A stretch of DNA of 32,177 nucleotides from CAYJWS01 sp964373925 (GCA_964373925.1 CAYJWS010000006.1:1-32177), one strand, 5' to 3'. Counted from the first letter of the stretch, positions 10,401-22,055 are shown. Notes: generated from the sequence alone by a model not told the origin. Program-made: numbers and translations.

Positions 10401-13400
10401 ACAGATGCGTGTGTTGCCTATAATCTTTTAGATCCTGACAAGGTCACGCAGGTTTCTATTGATCCGGCAAATGCCAATCGCGTCCTCATCAAGCCTAATA
10501 ACGGAGGCAAGTGGGCGCCGAATAAGCGGTATCTTATGAATCTTGTTGGCGGAAATATTACGGCGCTGGCGGGCGCGACAGCGCTTGACTGCGGAACAAC
10601 GCCCGCGGAAAATATAAAAAAGAATTGCGTGTGGCAGTTTGATGTTGCCGACACGCTCTGCAAGCCGACGTCGGTTGACGTGTTTCCGGTTGATTATCTT
10701 GATAAAATTTATAAGGTTTCCGCGAACACGGCTGTTGTGCCTCCGAACAAATGGGAGATGTTCCAAGCGCAGGCGCACGATGATTTTATACCTCTGTACG
10801 CGGAGTATTATCTCGATAAGGCAACCTTTAATAAATTAAATGATCCGGCGGGAAATGATAATCCTACCATAGTTTCAGATTTTTCATCTTGTAATGTCAA
10901 CGCCAAGGTGTGCATTCTTTCTTCCGGAGGAGGAAACTTTACCATATCTGCCAGAAAAGAAGGCAAGACGTGTGCGGATCCTATTGATCTTAAGATTTCT
11001 GGATTGAAGCAAACCGCGACACTACAGGGCGATGATCTTGACATAGGATGCCATTTGAAATTTACCTATCTAACCAAACCCGAGTCAAATGATTTGTGGA
11101 GCCTTGATATTACCAATAGGCCTGAAGAAGTAAATGATCCTGGTAACGATGATGATCCGAGGATGTTGGGAAACCTCTCCTGTAATATAACTGCGAAGAT
11201 TTGCGTTACCTCGATCGGAAATAATAATTTTGCCGTAACCGCTTCAAGAGATGTTGATCCATGCACCATCATCGTGCCGGATTTATTGCCGGAGTTAAGG
11301 AATCCAGCAAAACTTCAGAAAGGAAATATTGTGCTTTTAGGTTGCGGGCTTACTTTGCAATTTCCTGATACGGACAAGACAACCCCTATCGCGCAAGCCG
11401 GCGACCAGTGGTCGCTTGTGATCAATAAGAGCTTTACGCCACTTTTAACTAGTATAAATTTCGCGTGGAATACTATTGATGATCAAAAAGACCAAGGGAA
11501 TCCGGCGGTGTGGTGGGATATGAGCACGGACGCCGCGTTTCCTGTGTTTCCCGCGCGGTGGAATATTGGACAACCGTCGCCTTTCGATTTTCCGCAAATA
11601 CCATATGTTCCTGCCATTGTTGCTAATCCATTGAATGACAAGCGTTATTTTTTGTCTGTGGATCCTATTATATTAAATTATGATAAAGTCTCGCCGCCCC
11701 CTTTGCCCGCAGTAGTAGATCCGGCGGGTGACGTGAATAATTGGAATCCGTTCGTTGGTTTTCGGCAGACGCATCTTGAGGCATCGGTTGCGCTCGCGCC
11801 TGATGTCAAAGGCATGGGAGAGTTTTTTGTTGGGGATGTATGCAGCGAGGCATATAGGGGAGGAAGTACCTTGTATGACGTATATCCCGTGAAGCCGGAT
11901 TCCGGCACGCTTTTCTTGGCGCATTTTGATGATTCGCTGTTCGCGCAAAAAGGATCTGCTGTTATTCGGCCCATAGATAGCGTGGGCGTGTCATTTGACC
12001 AAGGGCTCACTGAAGGCGCGGATATTTTAGGTAAGAGCTTAAAAACAGATCCTGCCGCCATAAAGCTCACCTATCCCGCGCTTAACAATATTAATCCACA
12101 AAATGGGTCAATATCATTCTGGGTGAAACCGCTTGATCTTGCTGGCAAGAAATATTTTTTTGAAATTAATATAGGCGATCCAGTCCAAGGACCTTTTTTA
12201 AGAATTTTTATGGATAATGGAATAATGAATTTTCATTATTTTGATGGAAATAGTGTTGGAGGAGATATGGTGTGGGACACTAACGTGCTTACCAATGATT
12301 GGCACTATATTACCGCAATTTGGCAAACTACATTCCAAAGCGTACCAAATTTTTATGATATTCATGTTTATCTTTATGTTGATGGAAAAGAAGCCACAGC
12401 ACATGCGGTTGGTTTGTCTGATGAAGCGAATTTAGTGGACTTAACGAAAAATTCAAAAATGTTTATTGGAAGCGATGCCCAGTCTGGCAATCGCGCCGAC
12501 GCGCTTTTAGATGAATTTGAAATTCGAAATGATATTTTAACTCCGCTTGACGTGCAAAAGAGATATTTGGCAAAGCAGGTGTGTATGGGTAATGCCGGAT
12601 CCAGCGCGCCAAACGTGACGCAATGCAGTCCCGATGCCGATGAGACAAATAATGAGAATCCGCCGCTTGACGGCGACCACTGCGATACCAACGCAACCAT
12701 TCGTTGCACCAATCCGCTTATATCCGCGACTTTTAATCAAGTAATGGACGAGCAGAGCATACTACACAAGGACGCGAATGGAATATACGACAATGTAAGG
12801 CTTTGTAAGGGTTTAGCAACATGTGTTTTTAACCCGGATATTAATCAGGCAAAAAATATTTTTTATGACAAAACAACAAAGAGCGTGCGCATTGAAAAAA
12901 TTGGTTTGCCTCCAGCAGTTGAAAATAATTCGCTCGCGCTGAAGCTTGATTTTGACACCAAAGATTACAAGGACTTAAGCGCCGCGCAGCATGCGCTTGC
13001 GTGCAGTGGCAATCGCTGTCCGCAGTGGACGCCTGACGGCAGGTTCGGCGGAGGACTGCTCTTTGACGGCAAAGACGACTTTATCAATGCCGGACAGGTT
13101 TTGAATACGGATCAAACACAACCATTTACTTTATCAGCCTGGGTGAAAACAGACCCAAATAATAATACATTTAAGACTATCATTGGAACAGACGGATCTT
13201 TCGCCGAAATTGCCATTGAAACAACGACAAACAACGCGGTGTTCGGGCAAAATGAAGCGGGCGGGTGGTTTGTAAGCAGTACGACACCGATTCCAGGGGA
13301 TGAATGGCATCACGTTGTCGGCGTATTTGCCGGCGGCAACGCGAGGATATATGTTGACGGGGCATTGAAAAAAACCGAGGCGCATGCGTTTACCAATAAC

Positions 13401-15959
13401 CACGGCGTTACGCTTCTTGGAAGATTCGGCCTAAACAAAACTGAATGGTTTCAGGGAACTATGGATGAGGTGAGAATTTGGAATCGGGAGCTTTCTGATG
13501 CCGATGTTTTACAGATCTATCGCGGGGCGACTCTCAATCCAGGCGATACATATCAAATAATTTTGAAGGGTGGAGCAGGTGGAATAAAAAACAGCAAGGG
13601 AGTGGCATTGAATGCGCCTATCCCCCCGGATTATAGTTGGAGCTTTAGCATTGATGCTGGCGCGACCTTGTGCAACTGCGATGCTGTTACAGTTACAGTG
13701 CAAGATACATTCGGAGACAGGGTGAATGAATCCAAAGATTCATTCACATGCGCCGGCAACTCGTGTATTGGTGATATATCGCCGGTTGCAGCAGGAGGAT
13801 TGCCTGGAAACCAGCATAATTATATTGCCCAATGCAAAGACACATCGCAAGAGCCGTATGTAGATATTGCCAATGCCCTATACACATGGACCCCCCAAGA
13901 TTTGTTGGGAATAATCCAGTGGCCGGCGGTTCTAGACACTCAGCAAATTTCTGTAACAAATACTTCAAAAGATGGCTCTGCGCGCGTGATTGTCAAAGGC
14001 AAAGGAGATCCAAAACAACAGCAGGGTGGCGAAGACCAAAAGCCAATTACCATTACCAATTTTATATGTTCTAATCCATGGCCGTCGTTTGGCAATGTTG
14101 AATATAAAGACGATGGCAGTCTTCTGTTGCCAGGTGGCGCGGTAAATCCTCTGCCGTATACTAATTTTAGTTTTAATTATTGCAGGGATAACAAAAAGAC
14201 CCCTCAAACGTCCGACGACTTGCCATCGCTCAAGAGCGATGTTACGCCATTAGCCTCAAGCCTTCCAAAAACATTTATTTTCCCTAATGAGTTTACCAGA
14301 TTCCAAAAAGCGCTCAATACGCAGGTTTTTGACGATACTGTTTCCGTTCCTGCCAACTGGGCAAAAATCTCGGACAAAGATTGCTTTTCCACGTCAGTTA
14401 ATGGAGCTGAATATAGCCTTATAGATTGGGTCGCGCCCAATGACGGAAACTACCAGGTGTGGGCGGATATTTATAGCGTGGGGGCAAAAGATATCGCGTC
14501 GCTTGGCGAGGAATACAATATTGAGTTTAGCGTGGATGGCGTGATAGTTTCCACAAAAGACAAGATTTTGGCGCTTTCTAGCAGACAAAAAATATTTTTT
14601 GATACCAAGTATATTCCTGTGGGAAAACATACATTCAAGTTCAAGTTTACTGGCGCGCCAACCGCTATCTCTCTTCCGGATAAAGAGCTTGGTCTCTGTG
14701 GGGTGGGTCTGGGCACGGCAGAAAAGATTTCTGATATCATCGGAATAAAAGTCATTGAAAATCCGCTCCATCTCTCGCCCGACACATGGTATCAGTCAGG
14801 AGTGTGCGAGAACACAAGCGGCACGGATTTGAGCGAGGTGTGCTTTAAGGATGCTGACTGCAAGGCAATAGGCTTAAACAAATGCAAATTCAATGTTCCT
14901 AACCGCGGGGAGATTCAATCCATTGATATCTCCGGCTTTCCCGCCGTGCGCTCCGGAAGAACCGTGTATGTGAGCGCGGCAAATTTGGCATTTATTTGCA
15001 ATGATGCAAATGGCATTAAGCTCACTTGTAATGACTTTAATGTTTTCCCGCCCCCTGCTTGCGCGGATGCATGTAATAAAATAGGCTTGATTACAAATAT
15101 TTATCTTCTCTCGTATAACGAAAACGCGAGCGCGGAAACCATTGCCATATTTGATGAAATTTTAAAGCGATGGAAATTCATGGTGAATATCCCATCCGAA
15201 ACCGAAAAGACGCAAATTCGTAGAGACATTGTCCGTTATGGCGACTTGCGCGACATAGATCTATTAATCAGAAACTATAATAGAAAAAATAAAACATTCC
15301 CCTTGTGGGATCCAGTTCGAAAACAGTTTACCGGCGGAACGTATGTTCCAGGCCTCACATTCAGCACATGGCCTTCGTGGAAAGATACCTTTACTCGCCA
15401 GCTTGGACGGCCGCTTCCTATAGATCCAATCAATGAGTTTCAATGGTGCCCTCCGGCATCCCTTAATGATCCCTCTAAGAGCTGTTGTGCCTTAGATACA
15501 TGTTCTGTGGATTATCCTGGAAAAGTCATAAAATGCAATGCAAATCCGCAGACGTGTTGGGATGAAAAGAGCCTGCAGTTCACCTGCCCAAGCGACAATG
15601 CATACGCATACTCCTATAAATTAAATAATGACGGAACGCAGTATACTTTGGGCGCGCAGTTTGAGTATGAAGGCCCAACAACATGGAATGGCGATCGAGC
15701 TCCTGATGCAGATCCGCTCTATAATGATTGTATTTCCGGATTTGGCAACTCGGAAAATGATCGGGATGAGGACGGAGTTGACGACACCGCTGACAATTGT
15801 CCGCCAACAGCGTGCAAAAATATATTTGACTGCAAAAATAGCGATCAGGCTGATCTTGACGGCGACGGCTTAGGCGACAAGTGCGATCCATGCGACCATA
15901 CGCCTATTAACGACATTGACGGCGATGGAGTGTGCGAAGACGGGCTCGATAACGCCTCC
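4419..15959 (+). CDS. Giant modular surface protein, N-terminal part up to the assembly gap
   Basis: At least 3,847 residues before the Ns. A signal-like helix (12-35) is followed by LNYGTFSGL and two membrane helices (about 66-90, 106-130), the T4SS pilin-like module also seen at 230. The rest is extracellular: TIG/IPT repeats (about 534-965, with IFGRNFG, LKGLNFQG and IIGANFG), SbsA-type Ig segments (about 1095-1245, 1376-1534, 1941-2081), DUF4215 Cys-rich repeats (about 1612-1872, CDDGN..NGDGCS..C), a tandem pair of a shared Cys module (about 2155-2341), two LamG/concanavalin-like domains (about 2495-2725, 2837-3040) and thrombospondin-3-type calcium repeats (about 3775-3847). Start ATG 4419 is chosen because ATG 4411 meets a stop after 11 codons. 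The modules suggest adhesion; no ligand can be named. The reading frame reaches the gap exactly at a codon boundary. Confidence 0.88.
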
Positions 15960-16059
15960 NNNNNNNNNNNNNNNNNNNNNNNNNNNNNNNNNNNNNNNNN
16001 NNNNNNNNNNNNNNNNNNNNNNNNNNNNNNNNNNNNNNNNNNNNNNNNNNNNNNNNNNN
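15960..16059. other. Assembly gap of 100 Ns
   Basis: Exactly 100 N characters, the usual placeholder for a gap of unknown size. It lies inside thrombospondin-3-type repeats, a plausible cause of assembly failure. Codons end at 15959 on the left and begin at 16060 (TGT) on the right, so a true gap length divisible by three would join the two reading frames. Confidence 0.97.
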
Positions 16060-19000
16060 TGTAAAACGCCCGACGCACTCTCGGGACAGGTGTGGCCCAA
16101 TGGATCGGAATTTGGCGACGCGTGCGATCCAAGCACCGATACCGATAATGATGGATTCTCTTCGGGTTTTTGCGGCGGATATACAGATCTTGATGATAAA
16201 AATGTGCGCCTTTGCAATGTTGATTTAGATTGTCAGGATGATCCTATAACTGCGACTAATGAGACTTTTGTACCTCCAATTAATGCGCCTGAAACTGTAA
16301 AAAATAATGCCCAAAGATGCCGCAAGCTTCCCGCGTCCACTGCAACCAAGCTTGATAACTGCTCGGGCAGTGTTGGCGTGCAAAGGTATGACCCGGATCC
16401 GCTCAATCCTTTAGATAATGACCAGTATGACGCCGGAACGTTTATTACCACCTATAATCCCGGACAGGAAGATAATGACCGTGATTTCATTGGAGATATC
16501 TGCGATTCGTGCGTAGACACAGATCATGATTTCTTTACGGATTCCATAATAAATGAAGGATTTGAAAACGGTTTGGGTCAGTGGAAATTATTTAATCCCG
16601 ATAAGCCGCTTATCCAGTCCTCTAACTATAGGCATCTTGATGATTCTAGCCTTGAACCGCGAACGGCGCAAGATGTGGCGTATCGCGGAGTGCACGCGGC
16701 ATGGATACAGGCGGACAATGCTACGCCCAAACGCATGATACTCAAGATGTTTTTGCCCGGGCCAGCTCGCGCGCCAGACGTGTTTGACGACAGGGTGTGG
16801 TATACGGCGCGGGCGTGGGTGAAATCTACCTCCGATCCTGTTGTTCCTGGCACGGGCCAGCCAATCACATTTAGCGTAAAGCGCGGCTGTACAAATGCGC
16901 TTCCGGGAGAGGATGGAATTCCGTATTCCGCGAAATGCAAGGGTCAACCGTTTTCAGTATCTGATACCGCAACCACCGATGGGTGGATGCAGTTGAGCAA
17001 TGATTTTTATGTGAACTACGAAACGGCGCAAAATGAAGTCGCGTTTGTCTTTGATGTGAGCGCCGTAGGCAAATATTTTATTGACGACTTCCAAATTTTT
17101 TATAAATCCAATGTCGCGCGAAATTCAGACGTGAGCTGTGCCATATTTCCTTCAATTGCTTCGCGCCCTGACAATTGTTCGCAATTTAATAATCCAAGCA
17201 AGTGCTTTGGAGGGGAGAAAAACGGGCAGTCGTGCAACTTTAATAATGGTAACAATGACTGCCTTGCCGGAGGCGCGCTTGTGGTCGGGAAATTCGCTTC
17301 GTGCTTGGAAATTCGTAATGACGACGCTACATTGCCAAGCGGTTATTATGATATTTATCCCGGCCGAGACTTTACAAAACTTCCGGAAAAGGTGTACTGC
17401 GATATGGCAACCGATGGCGGCGGATGGACGCTTGTGGCAAGAATAAACGACGGGGATATAGGAGGCAAGCACTGGTCGGCTTATACCAATGCCGAAATGG
17501 GGGGAACGTGGTGGTTTAATGGAGGATCCGGTGGAGTACTTCAGGGAAATAACGCCGACTATAAAGCGCAGGCCTTTGACTCTCTGCCATTTATTGACTT
17601 GATGGTCACGGTACATAAGGATTCGGATGGGCCAACAACGCCTATATACGGAATATACGCAAAAAGCATTGGAGATCCTTCAGGCATAGCGTTTGCCAAC
17701 CAGCCTATTTGGACAAGCCCGGCGTGCGCGCTCAATATCGCGCCAACTCCTATAAAGTCCGGATCTTTTGGAAATGAAGCAGTTCTTTTGCCCGGAATGG
17801 CGGTTAATGGTTTGATACTTGGAGCAAAAGATGGAAACAACAATGATGATGCTTTAGGCGATGACAATGATGAAGAGCCAACGGGTGTTGATGTCTGCGT
17901 TAAAAAAATTGATTTATCCGCGCAAGGAATTTCAAACTATCTTATTAATAAAGATCCTGCTACCGGGCAATTCCATTATCAAACAGGGGGCGTAACCGAT
18001 ACGGAATCTCCAGAGTTTTCAGTTATCGGATTTGCAAGCGACACTGATCCTAAGAACACCGGACCTTTGGGAGTTGGTAATTTTCACGATGGAGGAAATG
18101 TCGGCGGAATGATAAACGATTTTTCGCCAACCCTAAAGCCCCCCTTTACTAATAAGCCCTTATTCGACAGCGCGAATTACGCCATGATCTGGTTTAGGGA
18201 AGGGGGTGCAGCGGGCGCAGGTTCGGGCAACGGCATTTGCCAGCAGTTGGACTTTGACGAAGATAATATTGGAGACTCCTGCGATATCTGCACCGACCGC
18301 GACAACGACACGTTTGGCGACAAGGGGTATGATTTCCGCGGATGCAAGGGTTCGTTTTCAAAATATGACAATTGTCCGATAACAGGAAACCCCGACCAGG
18401 CGGATTATGACAACGATACCAACACATGCAACCTTACGGGAAATATTCCATACGCGCAGGGCGCGAAATCTTTATGCAGGAAAGGGTTTGAAGACAAAGA
18501 CCCGTGCTGCAATGATCCAAAGAATTTCAAGCCGCAGCTCTGCAATTTCTGCGGTGGCGACGCCTGCGACCTTGATGCCGACGGCGACCGATGCTACAAC
18601 TGGGAGCAGACAAGAAGAAATCCGTTTAACAATGGATTCAGTCTCCCTCCATGGAGCGACATTCCAAATAATCTCGCAATACGCGAAGAAGGGTATTTGC
18701 CGTTTGGAAACCACGATGAAAAGAACTGGCTTTCATTTTCCAACGATTCCGACAACGACGGCCTGCCAAGCGACTGCGACGCGCAAACGTGCGGCAACGG
18801 CGTTCTTGAAAATATAGCAGCGCCTTTAGTTCAATGTCAAAATTTCCCCATTGGCGCGCGACAGTGCGAGGAGTGTGATGTGAACGACTTTGGAATTATA
18901 GCGCCATGCGACGCTCAAAATCCTATAAATCCCGCCACTACCCTGCGTAGCCTCTATCCTATTAAGAAAGATCCCAAGGCGACATTTATCGCGCATTTTG

Positions 19001-21225
19001 ATGATACGGCTAACGCTTTAAATGATGGCGGAATTATTTTTCCTTCAAAAAATACAAATCGCCATACGTTTACTACCGGCCTAACCGATACCACGAAAAC
19101 ATTGGGAAAGGCATTGGTGGTATATGGGACAAAAACGTCTCCAATGAATAATGATGACCTGGAGTATCCCGCGCAGGCAAATGGCATACAAACATATAAT
19201 TTGTCAGACAAAGGAACTATCAATTTATGGGTAAAGCCGATGAATAGAGATGTTGATGAACTGGTTGTTCATGGGATTGGATTTGAACGAAAAATACCGG
19301 TTGGCTGGGCTAAGGACACTTGGCATATGATTTCAGCCGTATTTGAATTTCAACCATTGCTTGGGTTTAGCAGTTATGTTTATTATGTTGATGGAAGATT
19401 GCAGTTTGGGGATGTCCCTATTCTTCCAGTGAGTGACCCGATTCCGGTAACGTATTGGCTCTATATTTTGGGCCTTCAGATTGATGTGCCAGGGGATCTG
19501 CTCGATGTGGCGTTAGATGAGGCCATGATTTTAAACTATAAGCTTGATGACAGCCAAATCAGGGCTTTATATAATGGGGTTTTTCAACAGTGCTTGAGCG
19601 AAGGAGGAACCGACATTAGTAAATACATGACTGCCAATTTCTGCGCGTCGTGCAATACTTTGCAGTGCCAGATCAATACCCTACGAACCTGCCTGCCGCT
19701 GGAAGGGTTTAACCTTGATACGAGCAAAATATTTAATAATCCCGAGCTTGCAAAACCGGAAAATATTATTGAATTTATATGGGCGCATTCAAACTACGCT
19801 AGCAATAATGTTAGAAAAGTAAATGCCCAAACTGGGGCAAATGAAGGAATTATTTATGGAAGGGCGGAAGGCCATACCATTGATGTTGATAATTTTCATA
19901 AGACGTTATGGCTTGTTGATAGAGACATAACAAGCGATAGCGGAGGTGTGACAGAGTATCGCTATGATTTAGCCGAAAGAAAGAATTGTAGAAGCGGTGA
20001 TAATGGCAATCAAGGAGTGTATCAAGTGGCAGTTGATACTAAGGGCAATAGTTGGGCGTATGTGGGAAGCGGAGAGCAACAATTGCGTTTTGAGTATTCA
20101 CGAGCCAATAATCGTGACTGCACAAATGCTACAGGAGGAATTCGATGGATTACTCAAGTAGGGGGTGATGATCCAGGAGTAAAAATGATTGTTGATTCCG
20201 ATAACCATCTTTGGGTTATACAGCCTAATTACGATAGAACTCTTAGAATAGATCTTAATAAGATATATAATGGAGATACCATTGCTCCGGGAAATTACGC
20301 CTTTGCCATAGCCCGGAGTACATGCTCTATAAACGGAGATAGAAGCGCTTGCAGATACTATAATACTACGAACCCCCGCGACATAACTTTTGACGCATTG
20401 GGTACGGCATGGATAAGCCACAGCGCCGGGATATATAAGGTTCCTAAGGTTGCTCAAGATTCAGGCGATATGCAAAACTTGCGTTTTGCCGGAATATTAT
20501 TTAGCCCGTGGCACGTTGCTGTTGATATAAACAACCATCTTTGGGTGGCAAATCAAAGCAAAAATGGAGGCGGTGCTGATAATTTGCTCATTCAGATTGA
20601 TACGGAGATTGATAAAGAAACGGGTATTACCGCGGATCCGCCGGGTAGAACTCCTATATATGGGCTTGCCGCCGATACTCTTGGCAATATTTGGGCAAAG
20701 CATAATGGTACAGAGATATCGCGCTTTAAAGCATCAGACGGGTCATCAACCGGCATTTTTGAAGTTTATGGAACCAAGATGTTATATTCTGGCCTTACTC
20801 CTAGAATATTGTCGGTGTATGCCGAAGGCAGAACATTTGAGATACCTTTTGACCTTGAAGCTGTATCAACCGCAAATGGAAAATGGCTTAATCGATGGGG
20901 TAAAATTTTGTATGATGTTGATCCCGTGAGCGCTACTGATAAAATTATCGCGCGAGTATCGCTTTCCGATGATGTTGCGAATCTTGGCAATAACTGGATA
21001 GAGATTAAGGAATTCAATGATAGGATTAGCGGCGAGCCTCCAATATCCATGGATGAATACATGGCAATGAGCGATGCTGATAAAGATAGCAATAAGAATA
21101 GAGAGTTGACAGGAAAATATCTTAAGATACGGTTTACAGTTGACGCAAATGAGGGGGAAATTATCAAGGTAAAAAACGTGAGAATTACCTGCAGAGACGC
21201 GGCAGGAAGAAATATTTGTTTATAA
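16060..21225 (+). CDS. Giant modular surface protein, C-terminal part after the gap
   Basis: An open frame of about 1,720 residues runs from the gap edge to TAA at 21223-21225. It continues the thrombospondin-3-type repeats (to about 16520), so it is probably the same gene as 4419-15959. Next come a carbohydrate-binding-like beta-sandwich (about 16535-17105; ENGLGQWKLFNP ... YFIDDFQIF), a fibrinogen-like domain (about 17290-18200) with the hallmark YCDMATDGGGWTLVA, more Asp-rich calcium repeats (18250-18790), a third LamG-like domain (about 18950-19590), and a propeller of NHL or virginiamycin-lyase-like blades (about 19800-20760; repeated AVD..N.LWV). A final beta-rich segment lies at 20770-21215. 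There is no C-terminal sortase or membrane anchor, so anchoring would be by the N-terminal helices. Joining across the gap is inference. Confidence 0.88.
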   Translation, partial: CKTPDALSGQVWPNGSEFGDACDPSTDTDNDGFSSGFCGGYTDLDDKNVRLCNVDLDCQDDPITATNETFVPPINAPETVKNNAQRCRKLPASTATKLDNCSGSVGVQRYDPDPLNPLDNDQYDAGTFITTYNPGQEDNDRDFIGDICDSCVDTDHDFFTDSIINEGFENGLGQWKLFNPDKPLIQSSNYRHLDDSSLEPRTAQDVAYRGVHAAWIQADNATPKRMILKMFLPGPARAPDVFDDRVWYTARAWVKSTSDPVVPGTGQPITFSVKRGCTNALPGEDGIPYSAKCKGQPFSVSDTATTDGWMQLSNDFYVNYETAQNEVAFVFDVSAVGKYFIDDFQIFYKSNVARNSDVSCAIFPSIASRPDNCSQFNNPSKCFGGEKNGQSCNFNNGNNDCLAGGALVVGKFASCLEIRNDDATLPSGYYDIYPGRDFTKLPEKVYCDMATDGGGWTLVARINDGDIGGKHWSAYTNAEMGGTWWFNGGSGGVLQGNNADYKAQAFDSLPFIDLMVTVHKDSDGPTTPIYGIYAKSIGDPSGIAFANQPIWTSPACALNIAPTPIKSGSFGNEAVLLPGMAVNGLILGAKDGNNNDDALGDDNDEEPTGVDVCVKKIDLSAQGISNYLINKDPATGQFHYQTGGVTDTESPEFSVIGFASDTDPKNTGPLGVGNFHDGGNVGGMINDFSPTLKPPFTNKPLFDSANYAMIWFREGGAAGAGSGNGICQQLDFDEDNIGDSCDICTDRDNDTFGDKGYDFRGCKGSFSKYDNCPITGNPDQADYDNDTNTCNLTGNIPYAQGAKSLCRKGFEDKDPCCNDPKNFKPQLCNFCGGDACDLDADGDRCYNWEQTRRNPFNNGFSLPPWSDIPNNLAIREEGYLPFGNHDEKNWLSFSNDSDNDGLPSDCDAQTCGNGVLENIAAPLVQCQNFPIGARQCEECDVNDFGIIAPCDAQNPINPATTLRSLYPIKKDPKATFIAHFDDTANALNDGGIIFPSKNTNRHTFTTGLTDTTKTLGKALVVYGTKTSPMNNDDLEYPAQANGIQTYNLSDKGTINLWVKPMNRDVDELVVHGIGFERKIPVGWAKDTWHMISAVFEFQPLLGFSSYVYYVDGRLQFGDVPILPVSDPIPVTYWLYILGLQIDVPGDLLDVALDEAMILNYKLDDSQIRALYNGVFQQCLSEGGTDISKYMTANFCASCNTLQCQINTLRTCLPLEGFNLDTSKIFNNPELAKPENIIEFIWAHSNYASNNVRKVNAQTGANEGIIYGRAEGHTIDVDNFHKTLWLVDRDITSDSGGVTEYRYDLAERKNCRSGDNGNQGVYQVAVDTKGNSWAYVGSGEQQLRFEYSRANNRDCTNATGGIRWITQVGGDDPGVKMIVDSDNHLWVIQPNYDRTLRIDLNKIYNGDTIAPGNYAFAIARSTCSINGDRSACRYYNTTNPRDITFDALGTAWISHSAGIYKVPKVAQDSGDMQNLRFAGILFSPWHVAVDINNHLWVANQSKNGGGADNLLIQIDTEIDKETGITADPPGRTPIYGLAADTLGNIWAKHNGTEISRFKASDGSSTGIFEVYGTKMLYSGLTPRILSVYAEGRTFEIPFDLEAVSTANGKWLNRWGKILYDVDPVSATDKIIARVSLSDDVANLGNNWIEIKEFNDRISGEPPISMDEYMAMSDADKDSNKNRELTGKYLKIRFTVDANEGEIIKVKNVRITCRDAAGRNICL

Positions 21226-21235
21226 GCTATGTAAT

Positions 21236-22027
21236 ATGAAAAAGAAAATATTGTTAATAATTTGTATTTTCGTGGCGATGGCGGGTGTAATTATTTTTTT
21301 AATTTTGTTGAATAAAAAAAATATAGGGCGCGCGCCCGGTCTTGTCAACTATGACAAAGTTGCATCGGAGCATGCAAAGGCCTCAAAGGAAAGATGCAAT
21401 AATATTGTTGATGTTGGCGAAAGACAGGATTGCCAAAACAATGGATATGATGTTTGGCTCAATAGTATTCGAGACAAGGCATACGAAGGTCAGAATGAAA
21501 AATTTTGCGAGATTATTCCTATTATTAATGATAGGGATATATGCTATATTGAGCTTGTTAGGGTTTCTTCATTAGATCAATTATGCGCCAAGGTAATTGA
21601 TAGAGCCCTTATAATTGACTGCGATAATTTTGTCATATCAAAGAGCAATAATTTCAGCGCGTGTAATGCTATTGTGGACGAGTCTGAAAAAGACTACTGC
21701 TATGAACGCGTGATTATGAACAGTGCTAAAGAAGGGCAGAAAGTATGTTTGAGCGTAAGTAAAGCCGATCAAAATAAATGCTGGGAGGTTTTTTATACAA
21801 GAGAAGCTCTTACAAAGGTAGATTATGATATATGCAATAAAATCCCGTCTCCCGATGGTAGGAAAAGTTGTTTAAAAAGAATGCCTGAAGATTTTGATGG
21901 AGATAAGCTTAGTGATTATTCTGAAATTTCAATACACAGAACAGATCCCAGAAATAGAGATTCAGATGGCGATGGATATAATGACGGAGAAGAGGTAAAA
22001 TCAGGGCATGACCCCTTAAAGCAGTAA
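21236..22027 (+). CDS. Membrane-anchored Cys-pair repeat protein with C-terminal calcium-binding repeats (263 aa)
   Basis: One N-terminal membrane helix (about 4-24, KKKILLIICIFVAMAGVIIF) leaves the rest outside. Residues 50-220 hold several helical segments with paired cysteines about 9-13 residues apart (for example FCEIIPIINDRDICY and ICNKIPSPDGRKSC), suggesting disulfide-stapled helical hairpins. The end (about 221-263) has Asp-rich thrombospondin-3/EF-like motifs, DFDGDKLSDYSE and DSDGDGYNDGEE. It starts only 10 bases after the giant gene's stop, so it is probably co-transcribed with it and may act with it at the surface. Its TAA stop is the first TAA of the heptamer array. I do not recognise a named family for the Cys-pair region. 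Confidence 0.8.
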   Translation: MKKKILLIICIFVAMAGVIIFLILLNKKNIGRAPGLVNYDKVASEHAKASKERCNNIVDVGERQDCQNNGYDVWLNSIRDKAYEGQNEKFCEIIPIINDRDICYIELVRVSSLDQLCAKVIDRALIIDCDNFVISKSNNFSACNAIVDESEKDYCYERVIMNSAKEGQKVCLSVSKADQNKCWEVFYTREALTKVDYDICNKIPSPDGRKSCLKRMPEDFDGDKLSDYSEISIHRTDPRNRDSDGDGYNDGEEVKSGHDPLKQ

Positions 22028-22053
22028 GCTATAAGTTGTAAGCTGTAAGTAAG
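22025..22053. repeat. Heptamer array, left arm of the S23-gene inverted repeat
   Basis: Units TAAGCTA, TAAGTTG and TAAGCTG are followed by a partial TAAGTAAG. The first TAA is the stop codon of the upstream gene. The 24 bases from about 22026 match the reverse complement of 22413-22437 at about 20 positions. The array ends three bases before the ATG of the enclosed gene. Confidence 0.85.
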
Positions 22054-22055
22054 AT

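Noticed and set aside
15916..16064. Separate gene starting at ATG 15916
   Set aside because: That ATG lies before the N gap in another frame; the post-gap frame more simply continues the giant gene.
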